From Patiria pectinifera (Eukaryota > Echinodermata > Asteroidea > Valvatida > Asterinidae): a stretch of DNA of 64,000 nt. This document shows, piece after piece, positions 35,701-46,942 of this stretch (positions within the stretch are counted from its first letter, which is position 1; each line of letters starts with the position of its first letter). The stretch is taken from NCBI GenBank assembly GCA_029964075.1, contig CM057149.1, forward strand, positions 34,120,900-34,184,899, given 5' to 3'. Below the pieces are notes generated by a model that saw only the letters and a program-made list of their open reading frames with translations, searched no databases and had not been told where the DNA came from. The position numbers were made by a program, and so were the translations under genes.

Positions 35701-37034
35701 AGACTATTTTAATAAGAGACGCCTTCAAACCGGGCCCACCCACGCTAAAAGAATTACGTTTTACTCGATTTCGCTGTTCATTGCAGAAACAAATGCAGGC
35801 ATTTAACTACCGGTTTTGTCAATTTGTAATATAAAACGTTCGTTGAATTCGCATTTACAAACACGCCCGTGGGTGTTTCCTATTGTGGTGTTTCCTTCTT
35901 GACTTTTTGTCCCGTAATTCCTTCCTTTTTTATTAAATAATGGTGAGGATATTGAACTGTTCGTCGGCGTCTCCCATCTAACACAATAAATAGGCGGACA
36001 GGTCGCTTGAGAAAAGGGAATTCATTTAACAAGTGACGTGCCCAACGAACAGTTTACTTCCGGAAAGCGAAATTCAATTGAACAGGCTGAACAGGTTGTG
36101 CCCGTGTATTGTAGTCACGCCTGACTTCTAATCTGATTAGCAAAATGTTGCGCGCACTTTTTGTTCCTCCAGAGAGCCAATGGTAGTTTGGCCCTTTTTG
36201 AAATAATTAATCAGTTACGTCAGCATCAACATGCAGCTATACCAATTTCACGACTAAGAACGGAAATTTGCTGAGAAAATACTGATAAGCACGTATAGAG
36301 GTTAACAAAAATACAAGACAAAATGCTGTGTGATTCGTACTGCATGAGTTGGTCCGGCAATGATCGGAACGTGATTGGCTGATTGCTAGGTTGGGCGCGT
36401 ATACCACTGGCGCGTGGGTTATTTTCTTGCGTAGCGTTGGTAATGTGGGTTATTTTCTTGTGTAGGACAAGGTTGCATGGGATCGAGTCTGGTCGTCCAA
36501 GCACTTAATGTCACAGTTGCTTTCCCCGCAGATAACTCGATGTACGTGCGTGTGGCTTAATTGACGGTTTACGATTGTGGACAACGTGTGGACGTATATC
36601 TCTGGTTCTATGCTGGATTTTTAAAACTCTGTGGCGTTGTGTAATTGTAACGTACTCTTTAAAGGTAAGCTTGTTAAACATATATAATCAGTGTGTTTCT
36701 GATCATGTACACAGCCATGGTTCTGAACATAGGGTGCTTATGAGTTTATCACCTTGGAAGTTTTTTTCCCCGCAAAATTGTATTTTCTGTAGCTTACTAT
36801 AAAATAGACGGATCATGTTTTAGTCTTTTGTCTCGAAGGATTAATTGCGTAAGGAATAATTCACATACAGCAGTGTGAGTTGTCTGTTCACGGGTACTAA
36901 TGAAGAGTGTGTATGGAGAGCAAAGCCTAGTAGGCCTATGCTAATTGTTGTAATAGAGAAGTGATGAAAATGTAGAGCATCGCAATCTCGTTGCTATATC
37001 CTGCGCAAGCTAGGCTTTAGATTAAGCTGCCATA
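35701..37034. other. No gene supported
   Basis: A direct repeat gtgggttattttcttg occurs at about 36415 and 36446. A weak B-box-like gggatcgagtctgg (about 36478) could mark a worn SINE head. There is no coding evidence. Confidence 0.35.
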
Positions 37035-37531
37035 CAGGGTGAGTAAAAAAAAAAGGAACCCAAATGTCGGGACCATTGTTTTAGTGATTTTCATCATCTA
37101 GCACTTTCAAAATCTAGGATATTAAAGCCCAATACATAAGCTTTCATTTCGTAAAAGAATCAGTCAAATCACTCATGTATACTTTCAAGTTACGGAGTTT
37201 TAAACACAACCACCGTTTTAAAGTTCTGTCCACGGATCACAAAAAGGTGTGCGTTCTTTCAGCAAAACGAACGACAATTCACACACATCCTCATGTGATT
37301 TGTTATCGTTTTGCTAAAAGAACACTGAGCTTTTTTTGTGATCCGTGGACAGAACCTTAAAACAGCGGTTGTGTTTAAAACTCCATAACTTGAAAAGTAC
37401 ATGAGTGATTTGAATAATTCTTGTACTAAAGGAGCTTATGAATTGGGCTTTTATATCCTAGATTTTGAAAGTGCTAGAACTTCACTAAAACAATGGTCCC
37501 GACATTTGGGTTTCGTTTTTTTTTCACCCTG
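37035..37531. mobile_element. CAGGGTGAGT foldback MITE, copy 3
   Basis: The element is 497 bp with TA at 37033-37034 and 37532-37533. Both arms carry caaatgtcgggaccattg, gttttagtga, aagcccaat, gttctgtccacggatcacaa and tctttcagcaaaacga in mirrored order. It is close to copy 1 but without its local expansion. Confidence 0.88.
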
Positions 37532-37677
37532 TATAGAAATTAAAAGGGGAAATAGACTCTCGGAAACTTTTGGAAAGTTTTGGGATGTCGGGAGATTTTT
37601 GTCAAAAACTGAGTTATGAGCTTTACAATGAAAATCGAAGAAGAAATGGTCGTTGATATTTAAAGACATAAAGGATA

Positions 37678-38003
37678 TGCATTTATCTCAAAAGTAATCT
37701 GAAGAATTATTATCAAAAAGCTTACTTGGATTAAAGATCGTACTGGTACTAAACACCCCGTATAATTATTTCGTCCGGCTTGCTGTCATTTACACACAAA
37801 AAATCCAGAAATGTACCGGTAGGTGATTACCAACGATCACTCAATTAGTTTGACTGTTCGTTGGAAATAAGAGTTTTATTGAGGATATCGTGTTTTGTGA
37901 TCAAAAGGTTGTGTATGTTTTTTCGTTGTTTTCTTGAAAAGTTTAATATCCACTGAGCTGAAACTTCGACAGGTTAGGTTTTTGAACATTCTTCTTTGGA
38001 GAT
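37678..38003 (-). repeat. Dispersed repeat family R, copy 2
   Basis: Read on the minus strand it contains caaaaacctaacctgt, agtttcagctcagtggatat, ttttgatcacaa, gatcgttggtaatcacc, atgacagcaagcc and cggggtgtttagta, then ttaatccaag and tttttgataataattc. This is the same order as 51733-52026. Confidence 0.8.
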
Positions 38004-38474
38004 TGAGTGGTGTAATTATTGTAAATAAACAAAGCAAACGATCGTATTATGCCTAACATAATATTCTTATTAATGCATCCTGAGCATCACACTCCTATAT
38101 AAACTTTAAGAGTATACCTATTTAAAATGTTGAAGCAATGCTTTGGAAGATCAAACATAATGCAGAGTGGAGTAAGTACATTTCTGTTCATTTTCTTTTT
38201 CTAAAGTAGCTCTTCAGAAGGAAGAAATTCATTAAATAGAGAGCACGGACAACCGTCTTTGAAGCAATTTAGGAGAAATCCCAGTGTTTTGTTCGAAAAT
38301 AATACTGTTCCCAAAAGACGTCGTTCTGAAATAATTTAATCGAGAAATTGAACAGTATTCTTCTAATTTGAAGTCTGTATCAAGTCTCTCTGAGAACCCT
38401 GAGCACTGAAACGACGCGACAGTATACCTCATTAGTCACGAATGATTGGGAGTCCATTCAAAATGCAAAATGTA
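38004..38474. other. Short unassigned stretch
   Basis: Nothing recognised. Confidence 0.4.
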
Positions 38475-38630
38475 TGTAAAGATATACCAGTGGAATATTC
38501 CCTAAGAACATAATTTAATGCGGGCAGCTAGTGCCTGTATGGCAGATTGAAAATGTAAAGATATACCAGTGGAATATTCCCTAAGAACATAATTTAATGC
38601 GGGCAGCTAGTGCCTGTATGGCAGAAAGCA
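38475..38630. repeat. 79-bp tandem duplication, two copies
   Basis: Units starting tgtaaagatataccagtgg lie at 38475 and 38554 and appear identical through ctgtatggcaga. Identity over the unit implies a recent event or an assembly duplication. Confidence 0.92.
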
Positions 38631-38639
38631 CCTCATCAT

Positions 38640-39095
38640 GTATTCGTGCTTAGTCTATACATTGTGCTAGTGGCGAGTGCTGCAGTTGAGGTGTTAGTTG
38701 AAAGTCCACTAGCACTTGAACCACTAACACCTGACCTTGCACTAGCACTTGTTTGTCCCAATATCATGACATGAGGTGTTTCTCTCATTTCAGCTGCTGA
38801 GGTTGTTGTCAAGCTGTTCAAATCACTAGCAAATGAACTACCTTATTGCATAATGCTCCAGGTATACCTCGGAGGAACACGAACTAGTGGTAAAACAGCA
38901 CCTCAAGTGCGAGCCCAGACAGGGCTGAAGTGAAAGCATACGTTCGTGGAAGTAACAGTAGGTTTGCGGAACACCTCGTGTGCATGAGGTTTAAATGCAC
39001 CTCATGTGTTCACGGTTTTACGACAAATTAGTGCTAGTGAACATGTGGCGGTGTTAAAACTTTAACTATAACACCTTAACTGACTGAGGTGTTTC
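38640..39095. promoter_or_regulatory. Cluster of AGGTGTT (T-box-like) half-sites
   Basis: AGGTGTT or its inverse AACACCT occurs at 38689, 38726, 38774, 38970, 39070 and 39087. The word cactagcac/gtgctagtg recurs four times in the same stretch. AGGTGT is the core bound by T-box factors. The motifs could equally be relics of an old short repeat. No function is shown. Confidence 0.3.
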
Positions 39096-39105
39096 CTGTC
39101 AAGAT

Positions 39106-39286
39106 GGGTTCTACCCGACGCTCCCCAATACCTGTGTTCCCCATTACCTATGTTCCCCGAAATCCTTAGTGTTAGGGTTAGGGTTAGGCTAGATAGTTAG
39201 GGTTAGGGTTAGGGTTAGGCTAGATGGTTAGGGCTGTAGGATTAGGCTTTGGGAACATGGGTATTGGGGAACATAGGTATGCACCC
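39106..39286 (+). mobile_element. Telomere-repeat-bearing MITE, copy C
   Basis: The arms ctccccaatacctgtgttcccc and the mirrored gaacatgggtattggggaac surround several TTAGGG units interrupted twice by ctagat. The flanks gtcaagat (ends 39105) and gtcaaggc (from 39287) suggest a worn 8-9-bp duplication. It is 181 bp, in the same orientation as copy B. Confidence 0.85.
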
Positions 39287-39794
39287 GTCAAGGCCTCGAG
39301 TGGTCATGATCTTGGGACAAAAATGCCATGAGGCGCAGTCACTATGTCATGTCTACAGTGTAAGAGCCTTGACATTGCAGTCCTCTGGTTATCTAAAATA
39401 GCCCTGCATCCCCTTTTTCTTCCTTTCAACCTTTTTATTTTTACTGTAAATATTTCATCACATTGGAAGCAAATTCAACCGTTGCTAGGCTGAATCGCGC
39501 GATGCGTGGCCATGGGCAGAATATTTGTTCCCACCAGTAACCGGTGGGGAAAAGAACACAACGAAGCCCATTTCGAACAATTTGTTCCCTCATAAATGGC
39601 ACATGAATAATGTAATGAATTTATGTATTTATGAGATGCATATGTACATGCATAATTAATCAGCAATGCACCATACGACGCATTTCTATGATTATAATAA
39701 GCTAGTAAAGTGCCAGTTGTCGGATATATCAATCCAATTTGTGAAATTGTATCCTGCCTCTTTGTGCAATAGAAGTTGTCAGGTTTGCTTATGA
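39287..39794. other. No gene supported
   Basis: Unassigned sequence before the tandem duplication. Confidence 0.4.
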
Positions 39795-41284
39795 TGATGT
39801 TCTTCTGGAGAGGCGTGCATCAACTAGAGCAGAAACATCCCCAATACACTGCGCCTACCAACTTTGTGTAAGCATTTATGGTCAGTTTGGGCAAACGAAA
39901 TTGGCATTGCACGTACTAGTCAGGCTTATTAACTGAAAAATCTGCTGCGAATATGAGAATATAGTCTAAACCTAAAATTATCGGAATGCGTGTTCTGTAT
40001 AGCGAGATTTCTCAGTCAGTTCTAAAAAAAAAAGTGGGTTTTTTTTTACTGTTGACTGTGTTGCTTTAAGAGACCAGTTTGCCGACGGGGTTGTTTGTAC
40101 CAGGTACGTTCGTTGCTCATCCATAATCGCCGTCTGCGTGGAATCAAATTGAAATTGAGAGATCAGTAACGACTTTACGGTGTCACATCATCTGAGGAAT
40201 TATATTACATCTATATGTTTCTCATTATACGCGCGTGGTCGATGTTAACCGAGAATTCTCTGGACATAGAGGCCAATTCTGTCGATCTTCTACACTCCGA
40301 ACACACCTTCCCTTTTCGCGCCGTTGCGCAAATCAATACTTGTACATGTAGTTTGAAGAGGCTCGCCGTATCGCATGTTCCAATGTTTTGTCAACGTTCG
40401 TCTGGCCATTATAAGGTAAACGAACAAAGCGAGTTTCTTCGAGCATTACATTTCGACTTCAACAATACATTGACATTATAACTGTCTTTGTTATAACAAT
40501 TCTGTCAATCTTCTTCACTTCAGACGCACATTCCCATTTCGCCCCGTTGGATAATGCAGGTGTTTGCAAGGCTCGCCATGTTGCCGTTCCATTCGTTTCG
40601 TCAACGGTCGTGTGGTCGCTAAGGTAAACGCACAAAGCGAGCGCACCTGAAAGAAGTTTCTTCGAATATTAAATTTCGACTTCAACAAGACATCGACTGT
40701 ACAGGACATTCACACAACATATGAGAAATATATCCTTCAGTCGCACGTATCTGTTTTGTTTTTGTCTGGAGCGATCAAGCGGCAAGGATCAGTTTAGACT
40801 ATACGCATTGACATATTTGCTACTGATGTCACGTACTAATTGTATTGATTAATGAGGTTGCATTTGAGTGAGCGTATTCTGAATATTCTTTCCAATTGAA
40901 CAAAGCCACGGATTGAGAAGCTATTGATTTTAGGGGTTCTTTCAGTTAATCTGTTTTTTACGACAACTTTTGTATTACCTCTGTTCATCAACCGCTAGCC
41001 AGTTATACTTCGTATGTATCTTCTGGTTTATTCGTGTAGGGCAGAATAGGCCTGGAAACATATGTGACGTCAGCAGGCTGTGTTGACATGTGCGCGTGGA
41101 GCTTGTTGGCTCTCATATCGCCACATGGCTCCCATAGGAAAGCGTACTTGTAAACAAAGCATGACGTCATTGTGTCTCAGATCTATTCGTACCGATTTTT
41201 GGCGTCAATATATCAAATCAAGCACGATATGTCACATCAAGCACAGCATGTAGAAGACACTTGTGTGTAGATTGGATAATATGG
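39795..41284 (+). repeat. 1.49-kb tandem duplication, copy 1
   Basis: Starting tgatgttcttctggagaggc, this unit is repeated head-to-tail from 41285 with scattered substitutions and small indels. It preserves the uninserted site tccaattgaac at 40891-40901 (copy 2 has a MITE there). The copy boundary is tgga taatatgg|tgatgttct. Frames inside are short and shared by both copies; none is recognised. Confidence 0.93.
40275..40700 (+). repeat. Older internal duplication, about 223-bp period
   Basis: Blocks aattctgtc.atctt, cgcgccgttg/cgccccgttg, gctcgcc, gttttgtcaacg/gtttcgtcaacg, ggtaaacg.acaaagcgag and atttcgacttcaaca occur at 40275 and again from 40498. The same pair recurs in copy 2 at about 41770 and 41995. 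These two are far more diverged than the 1.49-kb copies, so they predate that event. Confidence 0.85.
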
Positions 41285-42970
41285 TGATGTTCTTTTGGAG
41301 AGGCGTGCCTAAACTCACAAGAGCAGAAACATCCCCAATACACTGCGCCTACCAACTTGTGTAAGCATTTATGGTCAGTTTGGGCAAACGAAATTGGCAT
41401 TGCACGTACTAGTCAGGCTTATTAACTGGAAAATCTGCTGCGAATATGAGAATATAGTCTAAACCTACAATTATCGGAATGTATGTTCTGTATAGCGACT
41501 AGATTTCTCAGTCAGTTCTAAAGAAAATTTGTTTTCGTTTTGATTGACTGTGTTGCTTTAAGAGACCAGTCTGCCGACGAGGTTGTTTGTGCCAGGTACG
41601 TCCGTTGCTCATCCATAATCGCCGTCTGCGTGGAATCAAATTGAAATTGAGAGATCGGTAACGACTTTACGGTGTCACATCATCCGAGGAATTATATTAC
41701 ATCTTTATGTTTCTCATTATACGCGCGTGGTCGATGTTAAACGAGAATTCTCTGGACATAGAGGCCCGAATTCTGTCGATCTTCTACACTCCGAACACAC
41801 CTTCCTTTTTCGCGCCGTTGCGCAAATCAATACATGTACATGTAGTTTGAAAAGGCTCGCCATATCGCATGTTCCATTGTTTTGTCAACGTTCGTCTGGC
41901 CATTATAAGGTAAACGAACAAAGCGAGTTTCTTCGAGCATTACATTTCGACTTCAACAATACATCGACATTATAACTGTCTTTGTTATAACAATTCTGTC
42001 AATCTTCTTCACTCCAGACGCACTGGAAAATCCATGGGAATCCATTTCGCCCCGTTGGATAATTCAGGTGTTTGCAAGGCTCGCCATGTTGCACGTTCCA
42101 TTCGTTTCGTCAACGTTCGTGTGGTCGCTAAGGTAAACGCACAAAGCGAGCGCATCTGAAAGAAGTTTCTTCGAATATTAAATTTCGACTTCAACAAGAC
42201 ATCGACTGTATACAGCACATTCACACATCATATCACAAATATATCCTTCAGTCGCACGTATCTGTTTTGTTTTTGTCTGGAGCGATCAAGCGGCAAGGAT
42301 CAGTTTAGACTATACGCATTGACATATTTGCTACTGATGTCACGTACTAATTGTATTGATTAATGAGGTTGCATTTGAGTAAGCGTATTCTGAATATTCT
42401 TTCCAATACGGGCGATTCCCAATAGTGCGCCTCCAAGAGTTTGCAACGCGTTGGCCAATCACAATGCGCAAAATCTGTCGACCCAATGCGCGTTTGGAAA
42501 AGGTCGACTGATTTCGCGCATTGTGATTGGCCAACGCGTTGCAAACTCTTGGAGGCGCACTATTGGGAATCGCCCGTATTGAACAAAGCCACGGATTGAG
42601 AAGCTATTGATTTTAGGGGTTCTTTCAGCTAAACTTTGTTTACGACAACTTTTTGTATTACCTCTGTTCATCAACCGCTAGCCAGTTATACTTCGTATGT
42701 ATCTTCTGGTTTATTCGTGTAGGGCAGAATAGGCCTGGAAACATATGTGACGTCAGCAGGCTTTGTTGACATGTGCGCGTGGAGCTTGGTGGCTCTCATA
42801 TCGCCACATGGCTCCCATAGGAAAGCGTACTTGTAAACAAAGCATGACGTTATTATGTCTCAGATCTATTCGTACCGAACTTTGGCGTCAATATATCAAA
42901 TCAAGCACGATATGTCACATCAAGCACAGCACGTAGACGACACTGGCTTGTAGATTGGATAATGTGGATT
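41285..42970 (+). repeat. 1.49-kb tandem duplication, copy 2 (with MITE insertion)
   Basis: It is co-linear with 39795-41284 up to gtagattggataatgtgg. It is longer mainly because of the 170-bp MITE at 42408-42577. Confidence 0.93.
42408..42577. mobile_element. 170-bp foldback MITE with a natural empty site
   Basis: The arms run acgggcgattcccaatagtg, cgcctccaagagtttgcaac, gcgttggccaatcacaatgc and are perfectly inverse for about 62 bp, then with mismatches to a gtcgacc/ggtcgac inner stem. Comparison with the empty site at 40891-40901 (ccaattgaac) shows that only AT is duplicated at the junctions (ccaAT...ATtgaac). It is non-coding. Confidence 0.92.
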
Positions 42971-45371
42971 TCAGAAAATACAAATAATGAAATAGATTAG
43001 GAACGTATATATTTTCAGGGTGTATTAAAGAGGCAATCAAACGATAATGGGTAAGTGTGAGGGTGATGAACTTAAACATTGCCTTTAAGTGGATCTTAAA
43101 GGGTATTTCATTATACATTAATACCTTATTTGCATATGTGCAGTCATGGATGACCGAACAAAAAAAGGCAAACCCCACTTTTTCAACATTTTGCCTGATT
43201 GAGTTGTGAATTAAGCTGCTCAAAAAGTGCGCCCTCGCAGTGGATTATGTGTTGAATGGGGAGGACATGTTGAATGTGTTTGAGTTAAATGGAATATCAT
43301 GTTTCGTGTTAAATACATCGTTTCAAAGATTGTTTTGTTTATTCAGTAAAATAACAACTACCAATAGCAAAAATGTACTCAAATCGTAGCTTGAGCATCG
43401 GCTTTGACTTTGGCTTTGGCTATGCCCATTGCAAGCTTTTGATAAAAACATTTTGACTTGGGAAAGTTACCTAGATATGATACACACAATCTTCGGAATG
43501 GTTATTTAATAAACATGGACAAGATTATTATGTACCATCTCAAACATACCCTTTTCAACGCACTGTCCACAGCGACAACGCACTCTTTGGACAGCTCAAC
43601 TCGCCACTTACTCAGCAACTTTGAACCCCCAAAAAATAACTTTTTTGGTCCGTTTTGCATTGTTCCAAATGTTAAATCCTCATTCTATTGAAGTGGGTAT
43701 TAGACACAATTATCACACTTCACTTAGTGTCAGTTAGCCGAGTTCGGATTTTGTTTGGTTTGTTTGGATCGACCTAAAAGCCCTTTTCCGATTTTGACCC
43801 GCTTGGTGACGTCAAAGCTATGAATTTTGGATGTTTGTTTAATGGTTCAGTGCCATGTCACCGGCAGTTCATAGTAATTTGAGTATTCTGTAATGTGTAA
43901 TTTTGGAGGATAATGGGTGCAGTGGAGTTTAACTTGGGTCGAGGACTGTAGCCGCCAACAAAGGGTTTCCGAACAATGAAGGATTGAGTGCGGATTGGTA
44001 AAGCGGGTTGTAAGCGCGGCAGGGCATTCCTCGAAATGCATGAATCGTTTACCTGCCCCCATGTTAGCTAATGCAGTAAGCTTACGTATAAAACGGTGTG
44101 AGTGTAGCTGGGTATGTGGCGAGCATCCACCGCGTGCATTATTAGTACAGATTGTCGTTTATGGGAACGAGACATCGCAAGGTAAGAGGAAATTTTCTTT
44201 ACTCACGATGTTGAGACTTTAATATTCTGTTCTGGAATATTAAATTGCACTGACCAAAGAACGAACGGTTAAGTAATATGGTTTGTGATCTCTGCAGTAC
44301 ATTCACAAAAGTATTACGTGTCCTTGGATCGTTGAAGTTTTACTGCATGTATGGATGGGGCATGATTTCGTTTCGTTTAGGACTGACTCGAAATCAGAAA
44401 ATTATGTAGTTATACAACATTTGCAAACATCGAAAAATCAAACTACCAAGTTGTTACGAAATACCTTACTAGGATGTTGGTAAATGACAGTCTAAAGCAT
44501 CCTGTAAAATTATGACACCTGGTGTGAAGTCATTTTGAAGAAACTGGTATTTTTGTATAAAATTCCAACGGTGGTCGGCCGACCACTGTTGGAAAAACCT
44601 AACTTATTTTCAACTTCTGCTCCAACTTTACCATTTTTTTCAGTGCAAATTGTGTTTGGTATTTGTTACATGTTCATGAACGGGTGCAGGCCAGCTACAC
44701 TGGTTCCCTTATCTTACAGTTTTCCGGCATCTTTAAATTGATACATTTTTACCTTTAGTGGAGTCAAGGAACCAGACTACGTGAAAATATTTATTTTTCT
44801 TGGTTTTTCAAGCATTTTTTTACACAAACCTTCAAACATGTCAGTGTAACAATATTTGATCAATGATACTAACCCCTCAAATAATTCATTTCTGAAAATT
44901 ACAGGAAAAGCCAATCATGTACATTCCCTTTAATGTAACAAGTGGCATTTAATTGTTTAGGATTCAAATAATTTATTGTAAACTTTAATTAAAATCATAA
45001 CGTCAGCATACATTCATTTACGTTACTTTTTGAAAAGCTGGCATGTGATCAAAAGGCCTAGGCTACTGTTCCAGTTTTGTTTTATTTCCTGAGAGTTTCC
45101 ATAATTCGCGCAAGGCTTGTGCGTTCTTTATGCCTTTCTCACTTCATTCAGAGTTATTGGAACCTTTGAATATAATTGTGTTAAATTTGTACAAATGTTA
45201 GAATCAATGAACCGTCTGAAAGTAAAAATTAACAAAATTGTATGTCATCGCTGTTTTGCAGCATTGCTAATAATGTTGCTAACATGGTGACTTAGGGCGT
45301 GTTCCCGGACTACACGGCATATTTATACGAGTTGATGGCGTCTGACTAGCGCCCTTGAGCAAAGACATTAG
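42971..45371. other. No gene supported; 32-bp palindrome
   Basis: Unassigned. At 44563-44594 ttccaacggtggtcggcc and gaccactgttggaa form a palindrome with one mismatched pair. A possible 30-bp splice-bracketed segment (44151-44180) is not convincing. Confidence 0.4.
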
Positions 45372-45925
45372 AGACCATTAGAAATAGTGCGGGTAGACCA
45401 TACGTACGCGGCTCGGATCGATTCGCCTGTTAAATTACTGCATTTTATGCTCACCATAACATATTACGTAACGTAACGTATATTACGCTCACGTAACATA
45501 TTGCAATATTTTGATGTGAGATGTATACATGTACATTACCGATATTGTGGCCAATGAAAATAACCATGCAAAATGGCGGTCATTGACCCTAACTCCCTAG
45601 CATAATTTACTAGGAACCATACCCATCCTTTCGCTCGTACCCCCCGCCCTGCAAACAGGGCAGGGCGGGGGTACGAGCGAAACCCATCCTGGCAAATTCC
45701 AACACCATTATAGGAAACTGTGCACACATATTTCTGACATGTTTCTGGAGGTGTGCCAACCCAATGTAAAAGACTGTCAGTTTCGGGGTACTGTGCCCAT
45801 CCTGTCTGGATTCTGATTCCAACAATACCTGCTGTTGGGGTTTGATGGGTTGAGTTCCGTTAGGGTTAATAGGCGACTTTTTCCGAGCCGCATACGTATC
45901 CGTATCAAATCTAAAGGGAAAACCG
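45372..45925. mobile_element. TIR element with gcggctcgga termini
   Basis: The left end (gagaccattagaaatagtgc, catacgtacgcggctcggat, tcgcctgttaa) is inverse to the right end (ttaataggcga, ttccgagccgcatacgtatc, aaatctaaa) over about 45 bp with mismatches. A third, isolated terminus of the family is at 55783-55832. The small foldback at 45630-45681 lies inside. Confidence 0.6.
45630..45681. mobile_element. 52-bp foldback flanked by 9-bp direct repeats
   Basis: The left arm ttcgctcgtacccccc/gccctg and right arm cagggcgggggtacgagcga a pair with a single extra C, leaving about 9 nt in the loop. The direct repeat acccatcct flanks it exactly (45621-45629, 45682-45690). This would be an unusually tiny insertion. 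A similar cccatcct recurs at 45787, so the flanks could also reflect local repetition. Confidence 0.65.
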
Positions 45926-45944
45926 CCAACGTAGGGCAGGCTGG

Positions 45945-46035
45945 ATAGCTCCTCTCAGTTGGTACAGCAGAGCTTAATATTATTATATTCCGGAGGTCGC
46001 AAGTTCAAACCCCACTGCAGTCAATTTTGGTTCTT
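45945..46035 (+). mobile_element. tRNA-like SINE head, family Z
   Basis: tctcagttggtacagcagag resembles a tRNA A-box region, and aggtcgcaagttcaaacccc contains the B box GTTCAAACC. There is no clean acceptor stem and the middle is AT-rich (ttaatattattata), so it is a tRNA-derived SINE or pseudogene. The 3' tail (tcaattttggttcttcttt) is not matched elsewhere in the window. Confidence 0.6.
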
Positions 46036-46834
46036 CTTTATCATTCTTTTTTGTATTATGCACCTAGTCTTATATACTGCAGCTTCACTTTGTGATTCAG
46101 GCCTATGGGGGGGGAACAATATGCATTATGACCTTTTGATCACAAAGGGCATAATTCCATACTTGATATTTTCATATTTTCTGTAACCTTCAGCTGCATC
46201 TTCCAGAACGCTTACTCATTAATGTAGGAGTCAGAAGTGAAGGGATTACACGAAATATGCTTCAAGTTGAAATGGTCAGGGCACTGTTTAAAATCATCTG
46301 GAAAATTAATGTCATCATGTGAAAGTGTAATAAAGTACAGACTAAACCAAGCTGTGGTTTCCTCGTTCGCATCAGGCTCGAAATTAAATTAAACCTCCTT
46401 CGTCTCTCGATGATAATGTTTTTCCCTGCTCGATTATGGAAAATGGCATTTTCACCTGTGAAATGTTGATTGCATTTTGTTGTGATTGAAGATGCATATT
46501 ATTCTGTGTGATCTGTTTTCCAGTTTCTCTGCCAAAAATGCCTGTGGTTTTGGAAGTTGTTCACAGTTTGGATTCACAATACAGGATTAGGTTCATAACC
46601 ATGATGCTAAACACAATTCACATAATGCTCAATGATAGTCACGGAAAGCAAGTTCCTATAGATTGGTGAGGCGATCGTCCAAAAAGTTGTTGCTTTCATC
46701 AATGACCTTGGCTACTGTCGTACAATACTCTATTATTTCACCGGAGTGAATAATCACTCTGATGTGCGATCGAGATGCACTCTCACCGACTGAAGGGACA
46801 TGTTCAGAATGAAATTCATTCTCCTGATGACGAA
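46036..46834. other. No gene supported
   Basis: Unassigned AT-rich sequence. Confidence 0.4.
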
Positions 46835-46942
46835 CTTAGCATACTGTTCAAAACGTCGAGTTAACCCAACAGGTTGACCACACATACTCACAAAAGAGAG
46901 ATTTCCACATGGTGTTACCACAAACCTCTCACTTATTAATGA
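46835..46942 (+). repeat. Half copy of the 15474 hairpin family
   Basis: Ordered matches to the right arm at about 15604-15705 are agcatactg, cgtcgagtt, cacatggtgttaccacaaac (versus gtttccgcaaac) and ttattaatga. The opposite arm is missing, so this copy is a single diverged arm. Confidence 0.65.

Noticed and set aside
10521-39286. TTAGGG tracts as chromosome ends or fusion points
   Set aside because: Each tract is short, sits between inverted arms, and is bounded by target-site duplications.
44151-44180. Possible 30-bp exon between ag and gtaaga
   Set aside because: Such short splice-bracketed segments are expected by chance and no linked exon was found.
45945-46035. Functional tRNA gene
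   Set aside because: The B box is good but there is no acceptor stem and the middle is AT-rich. A SINE head is more likely.
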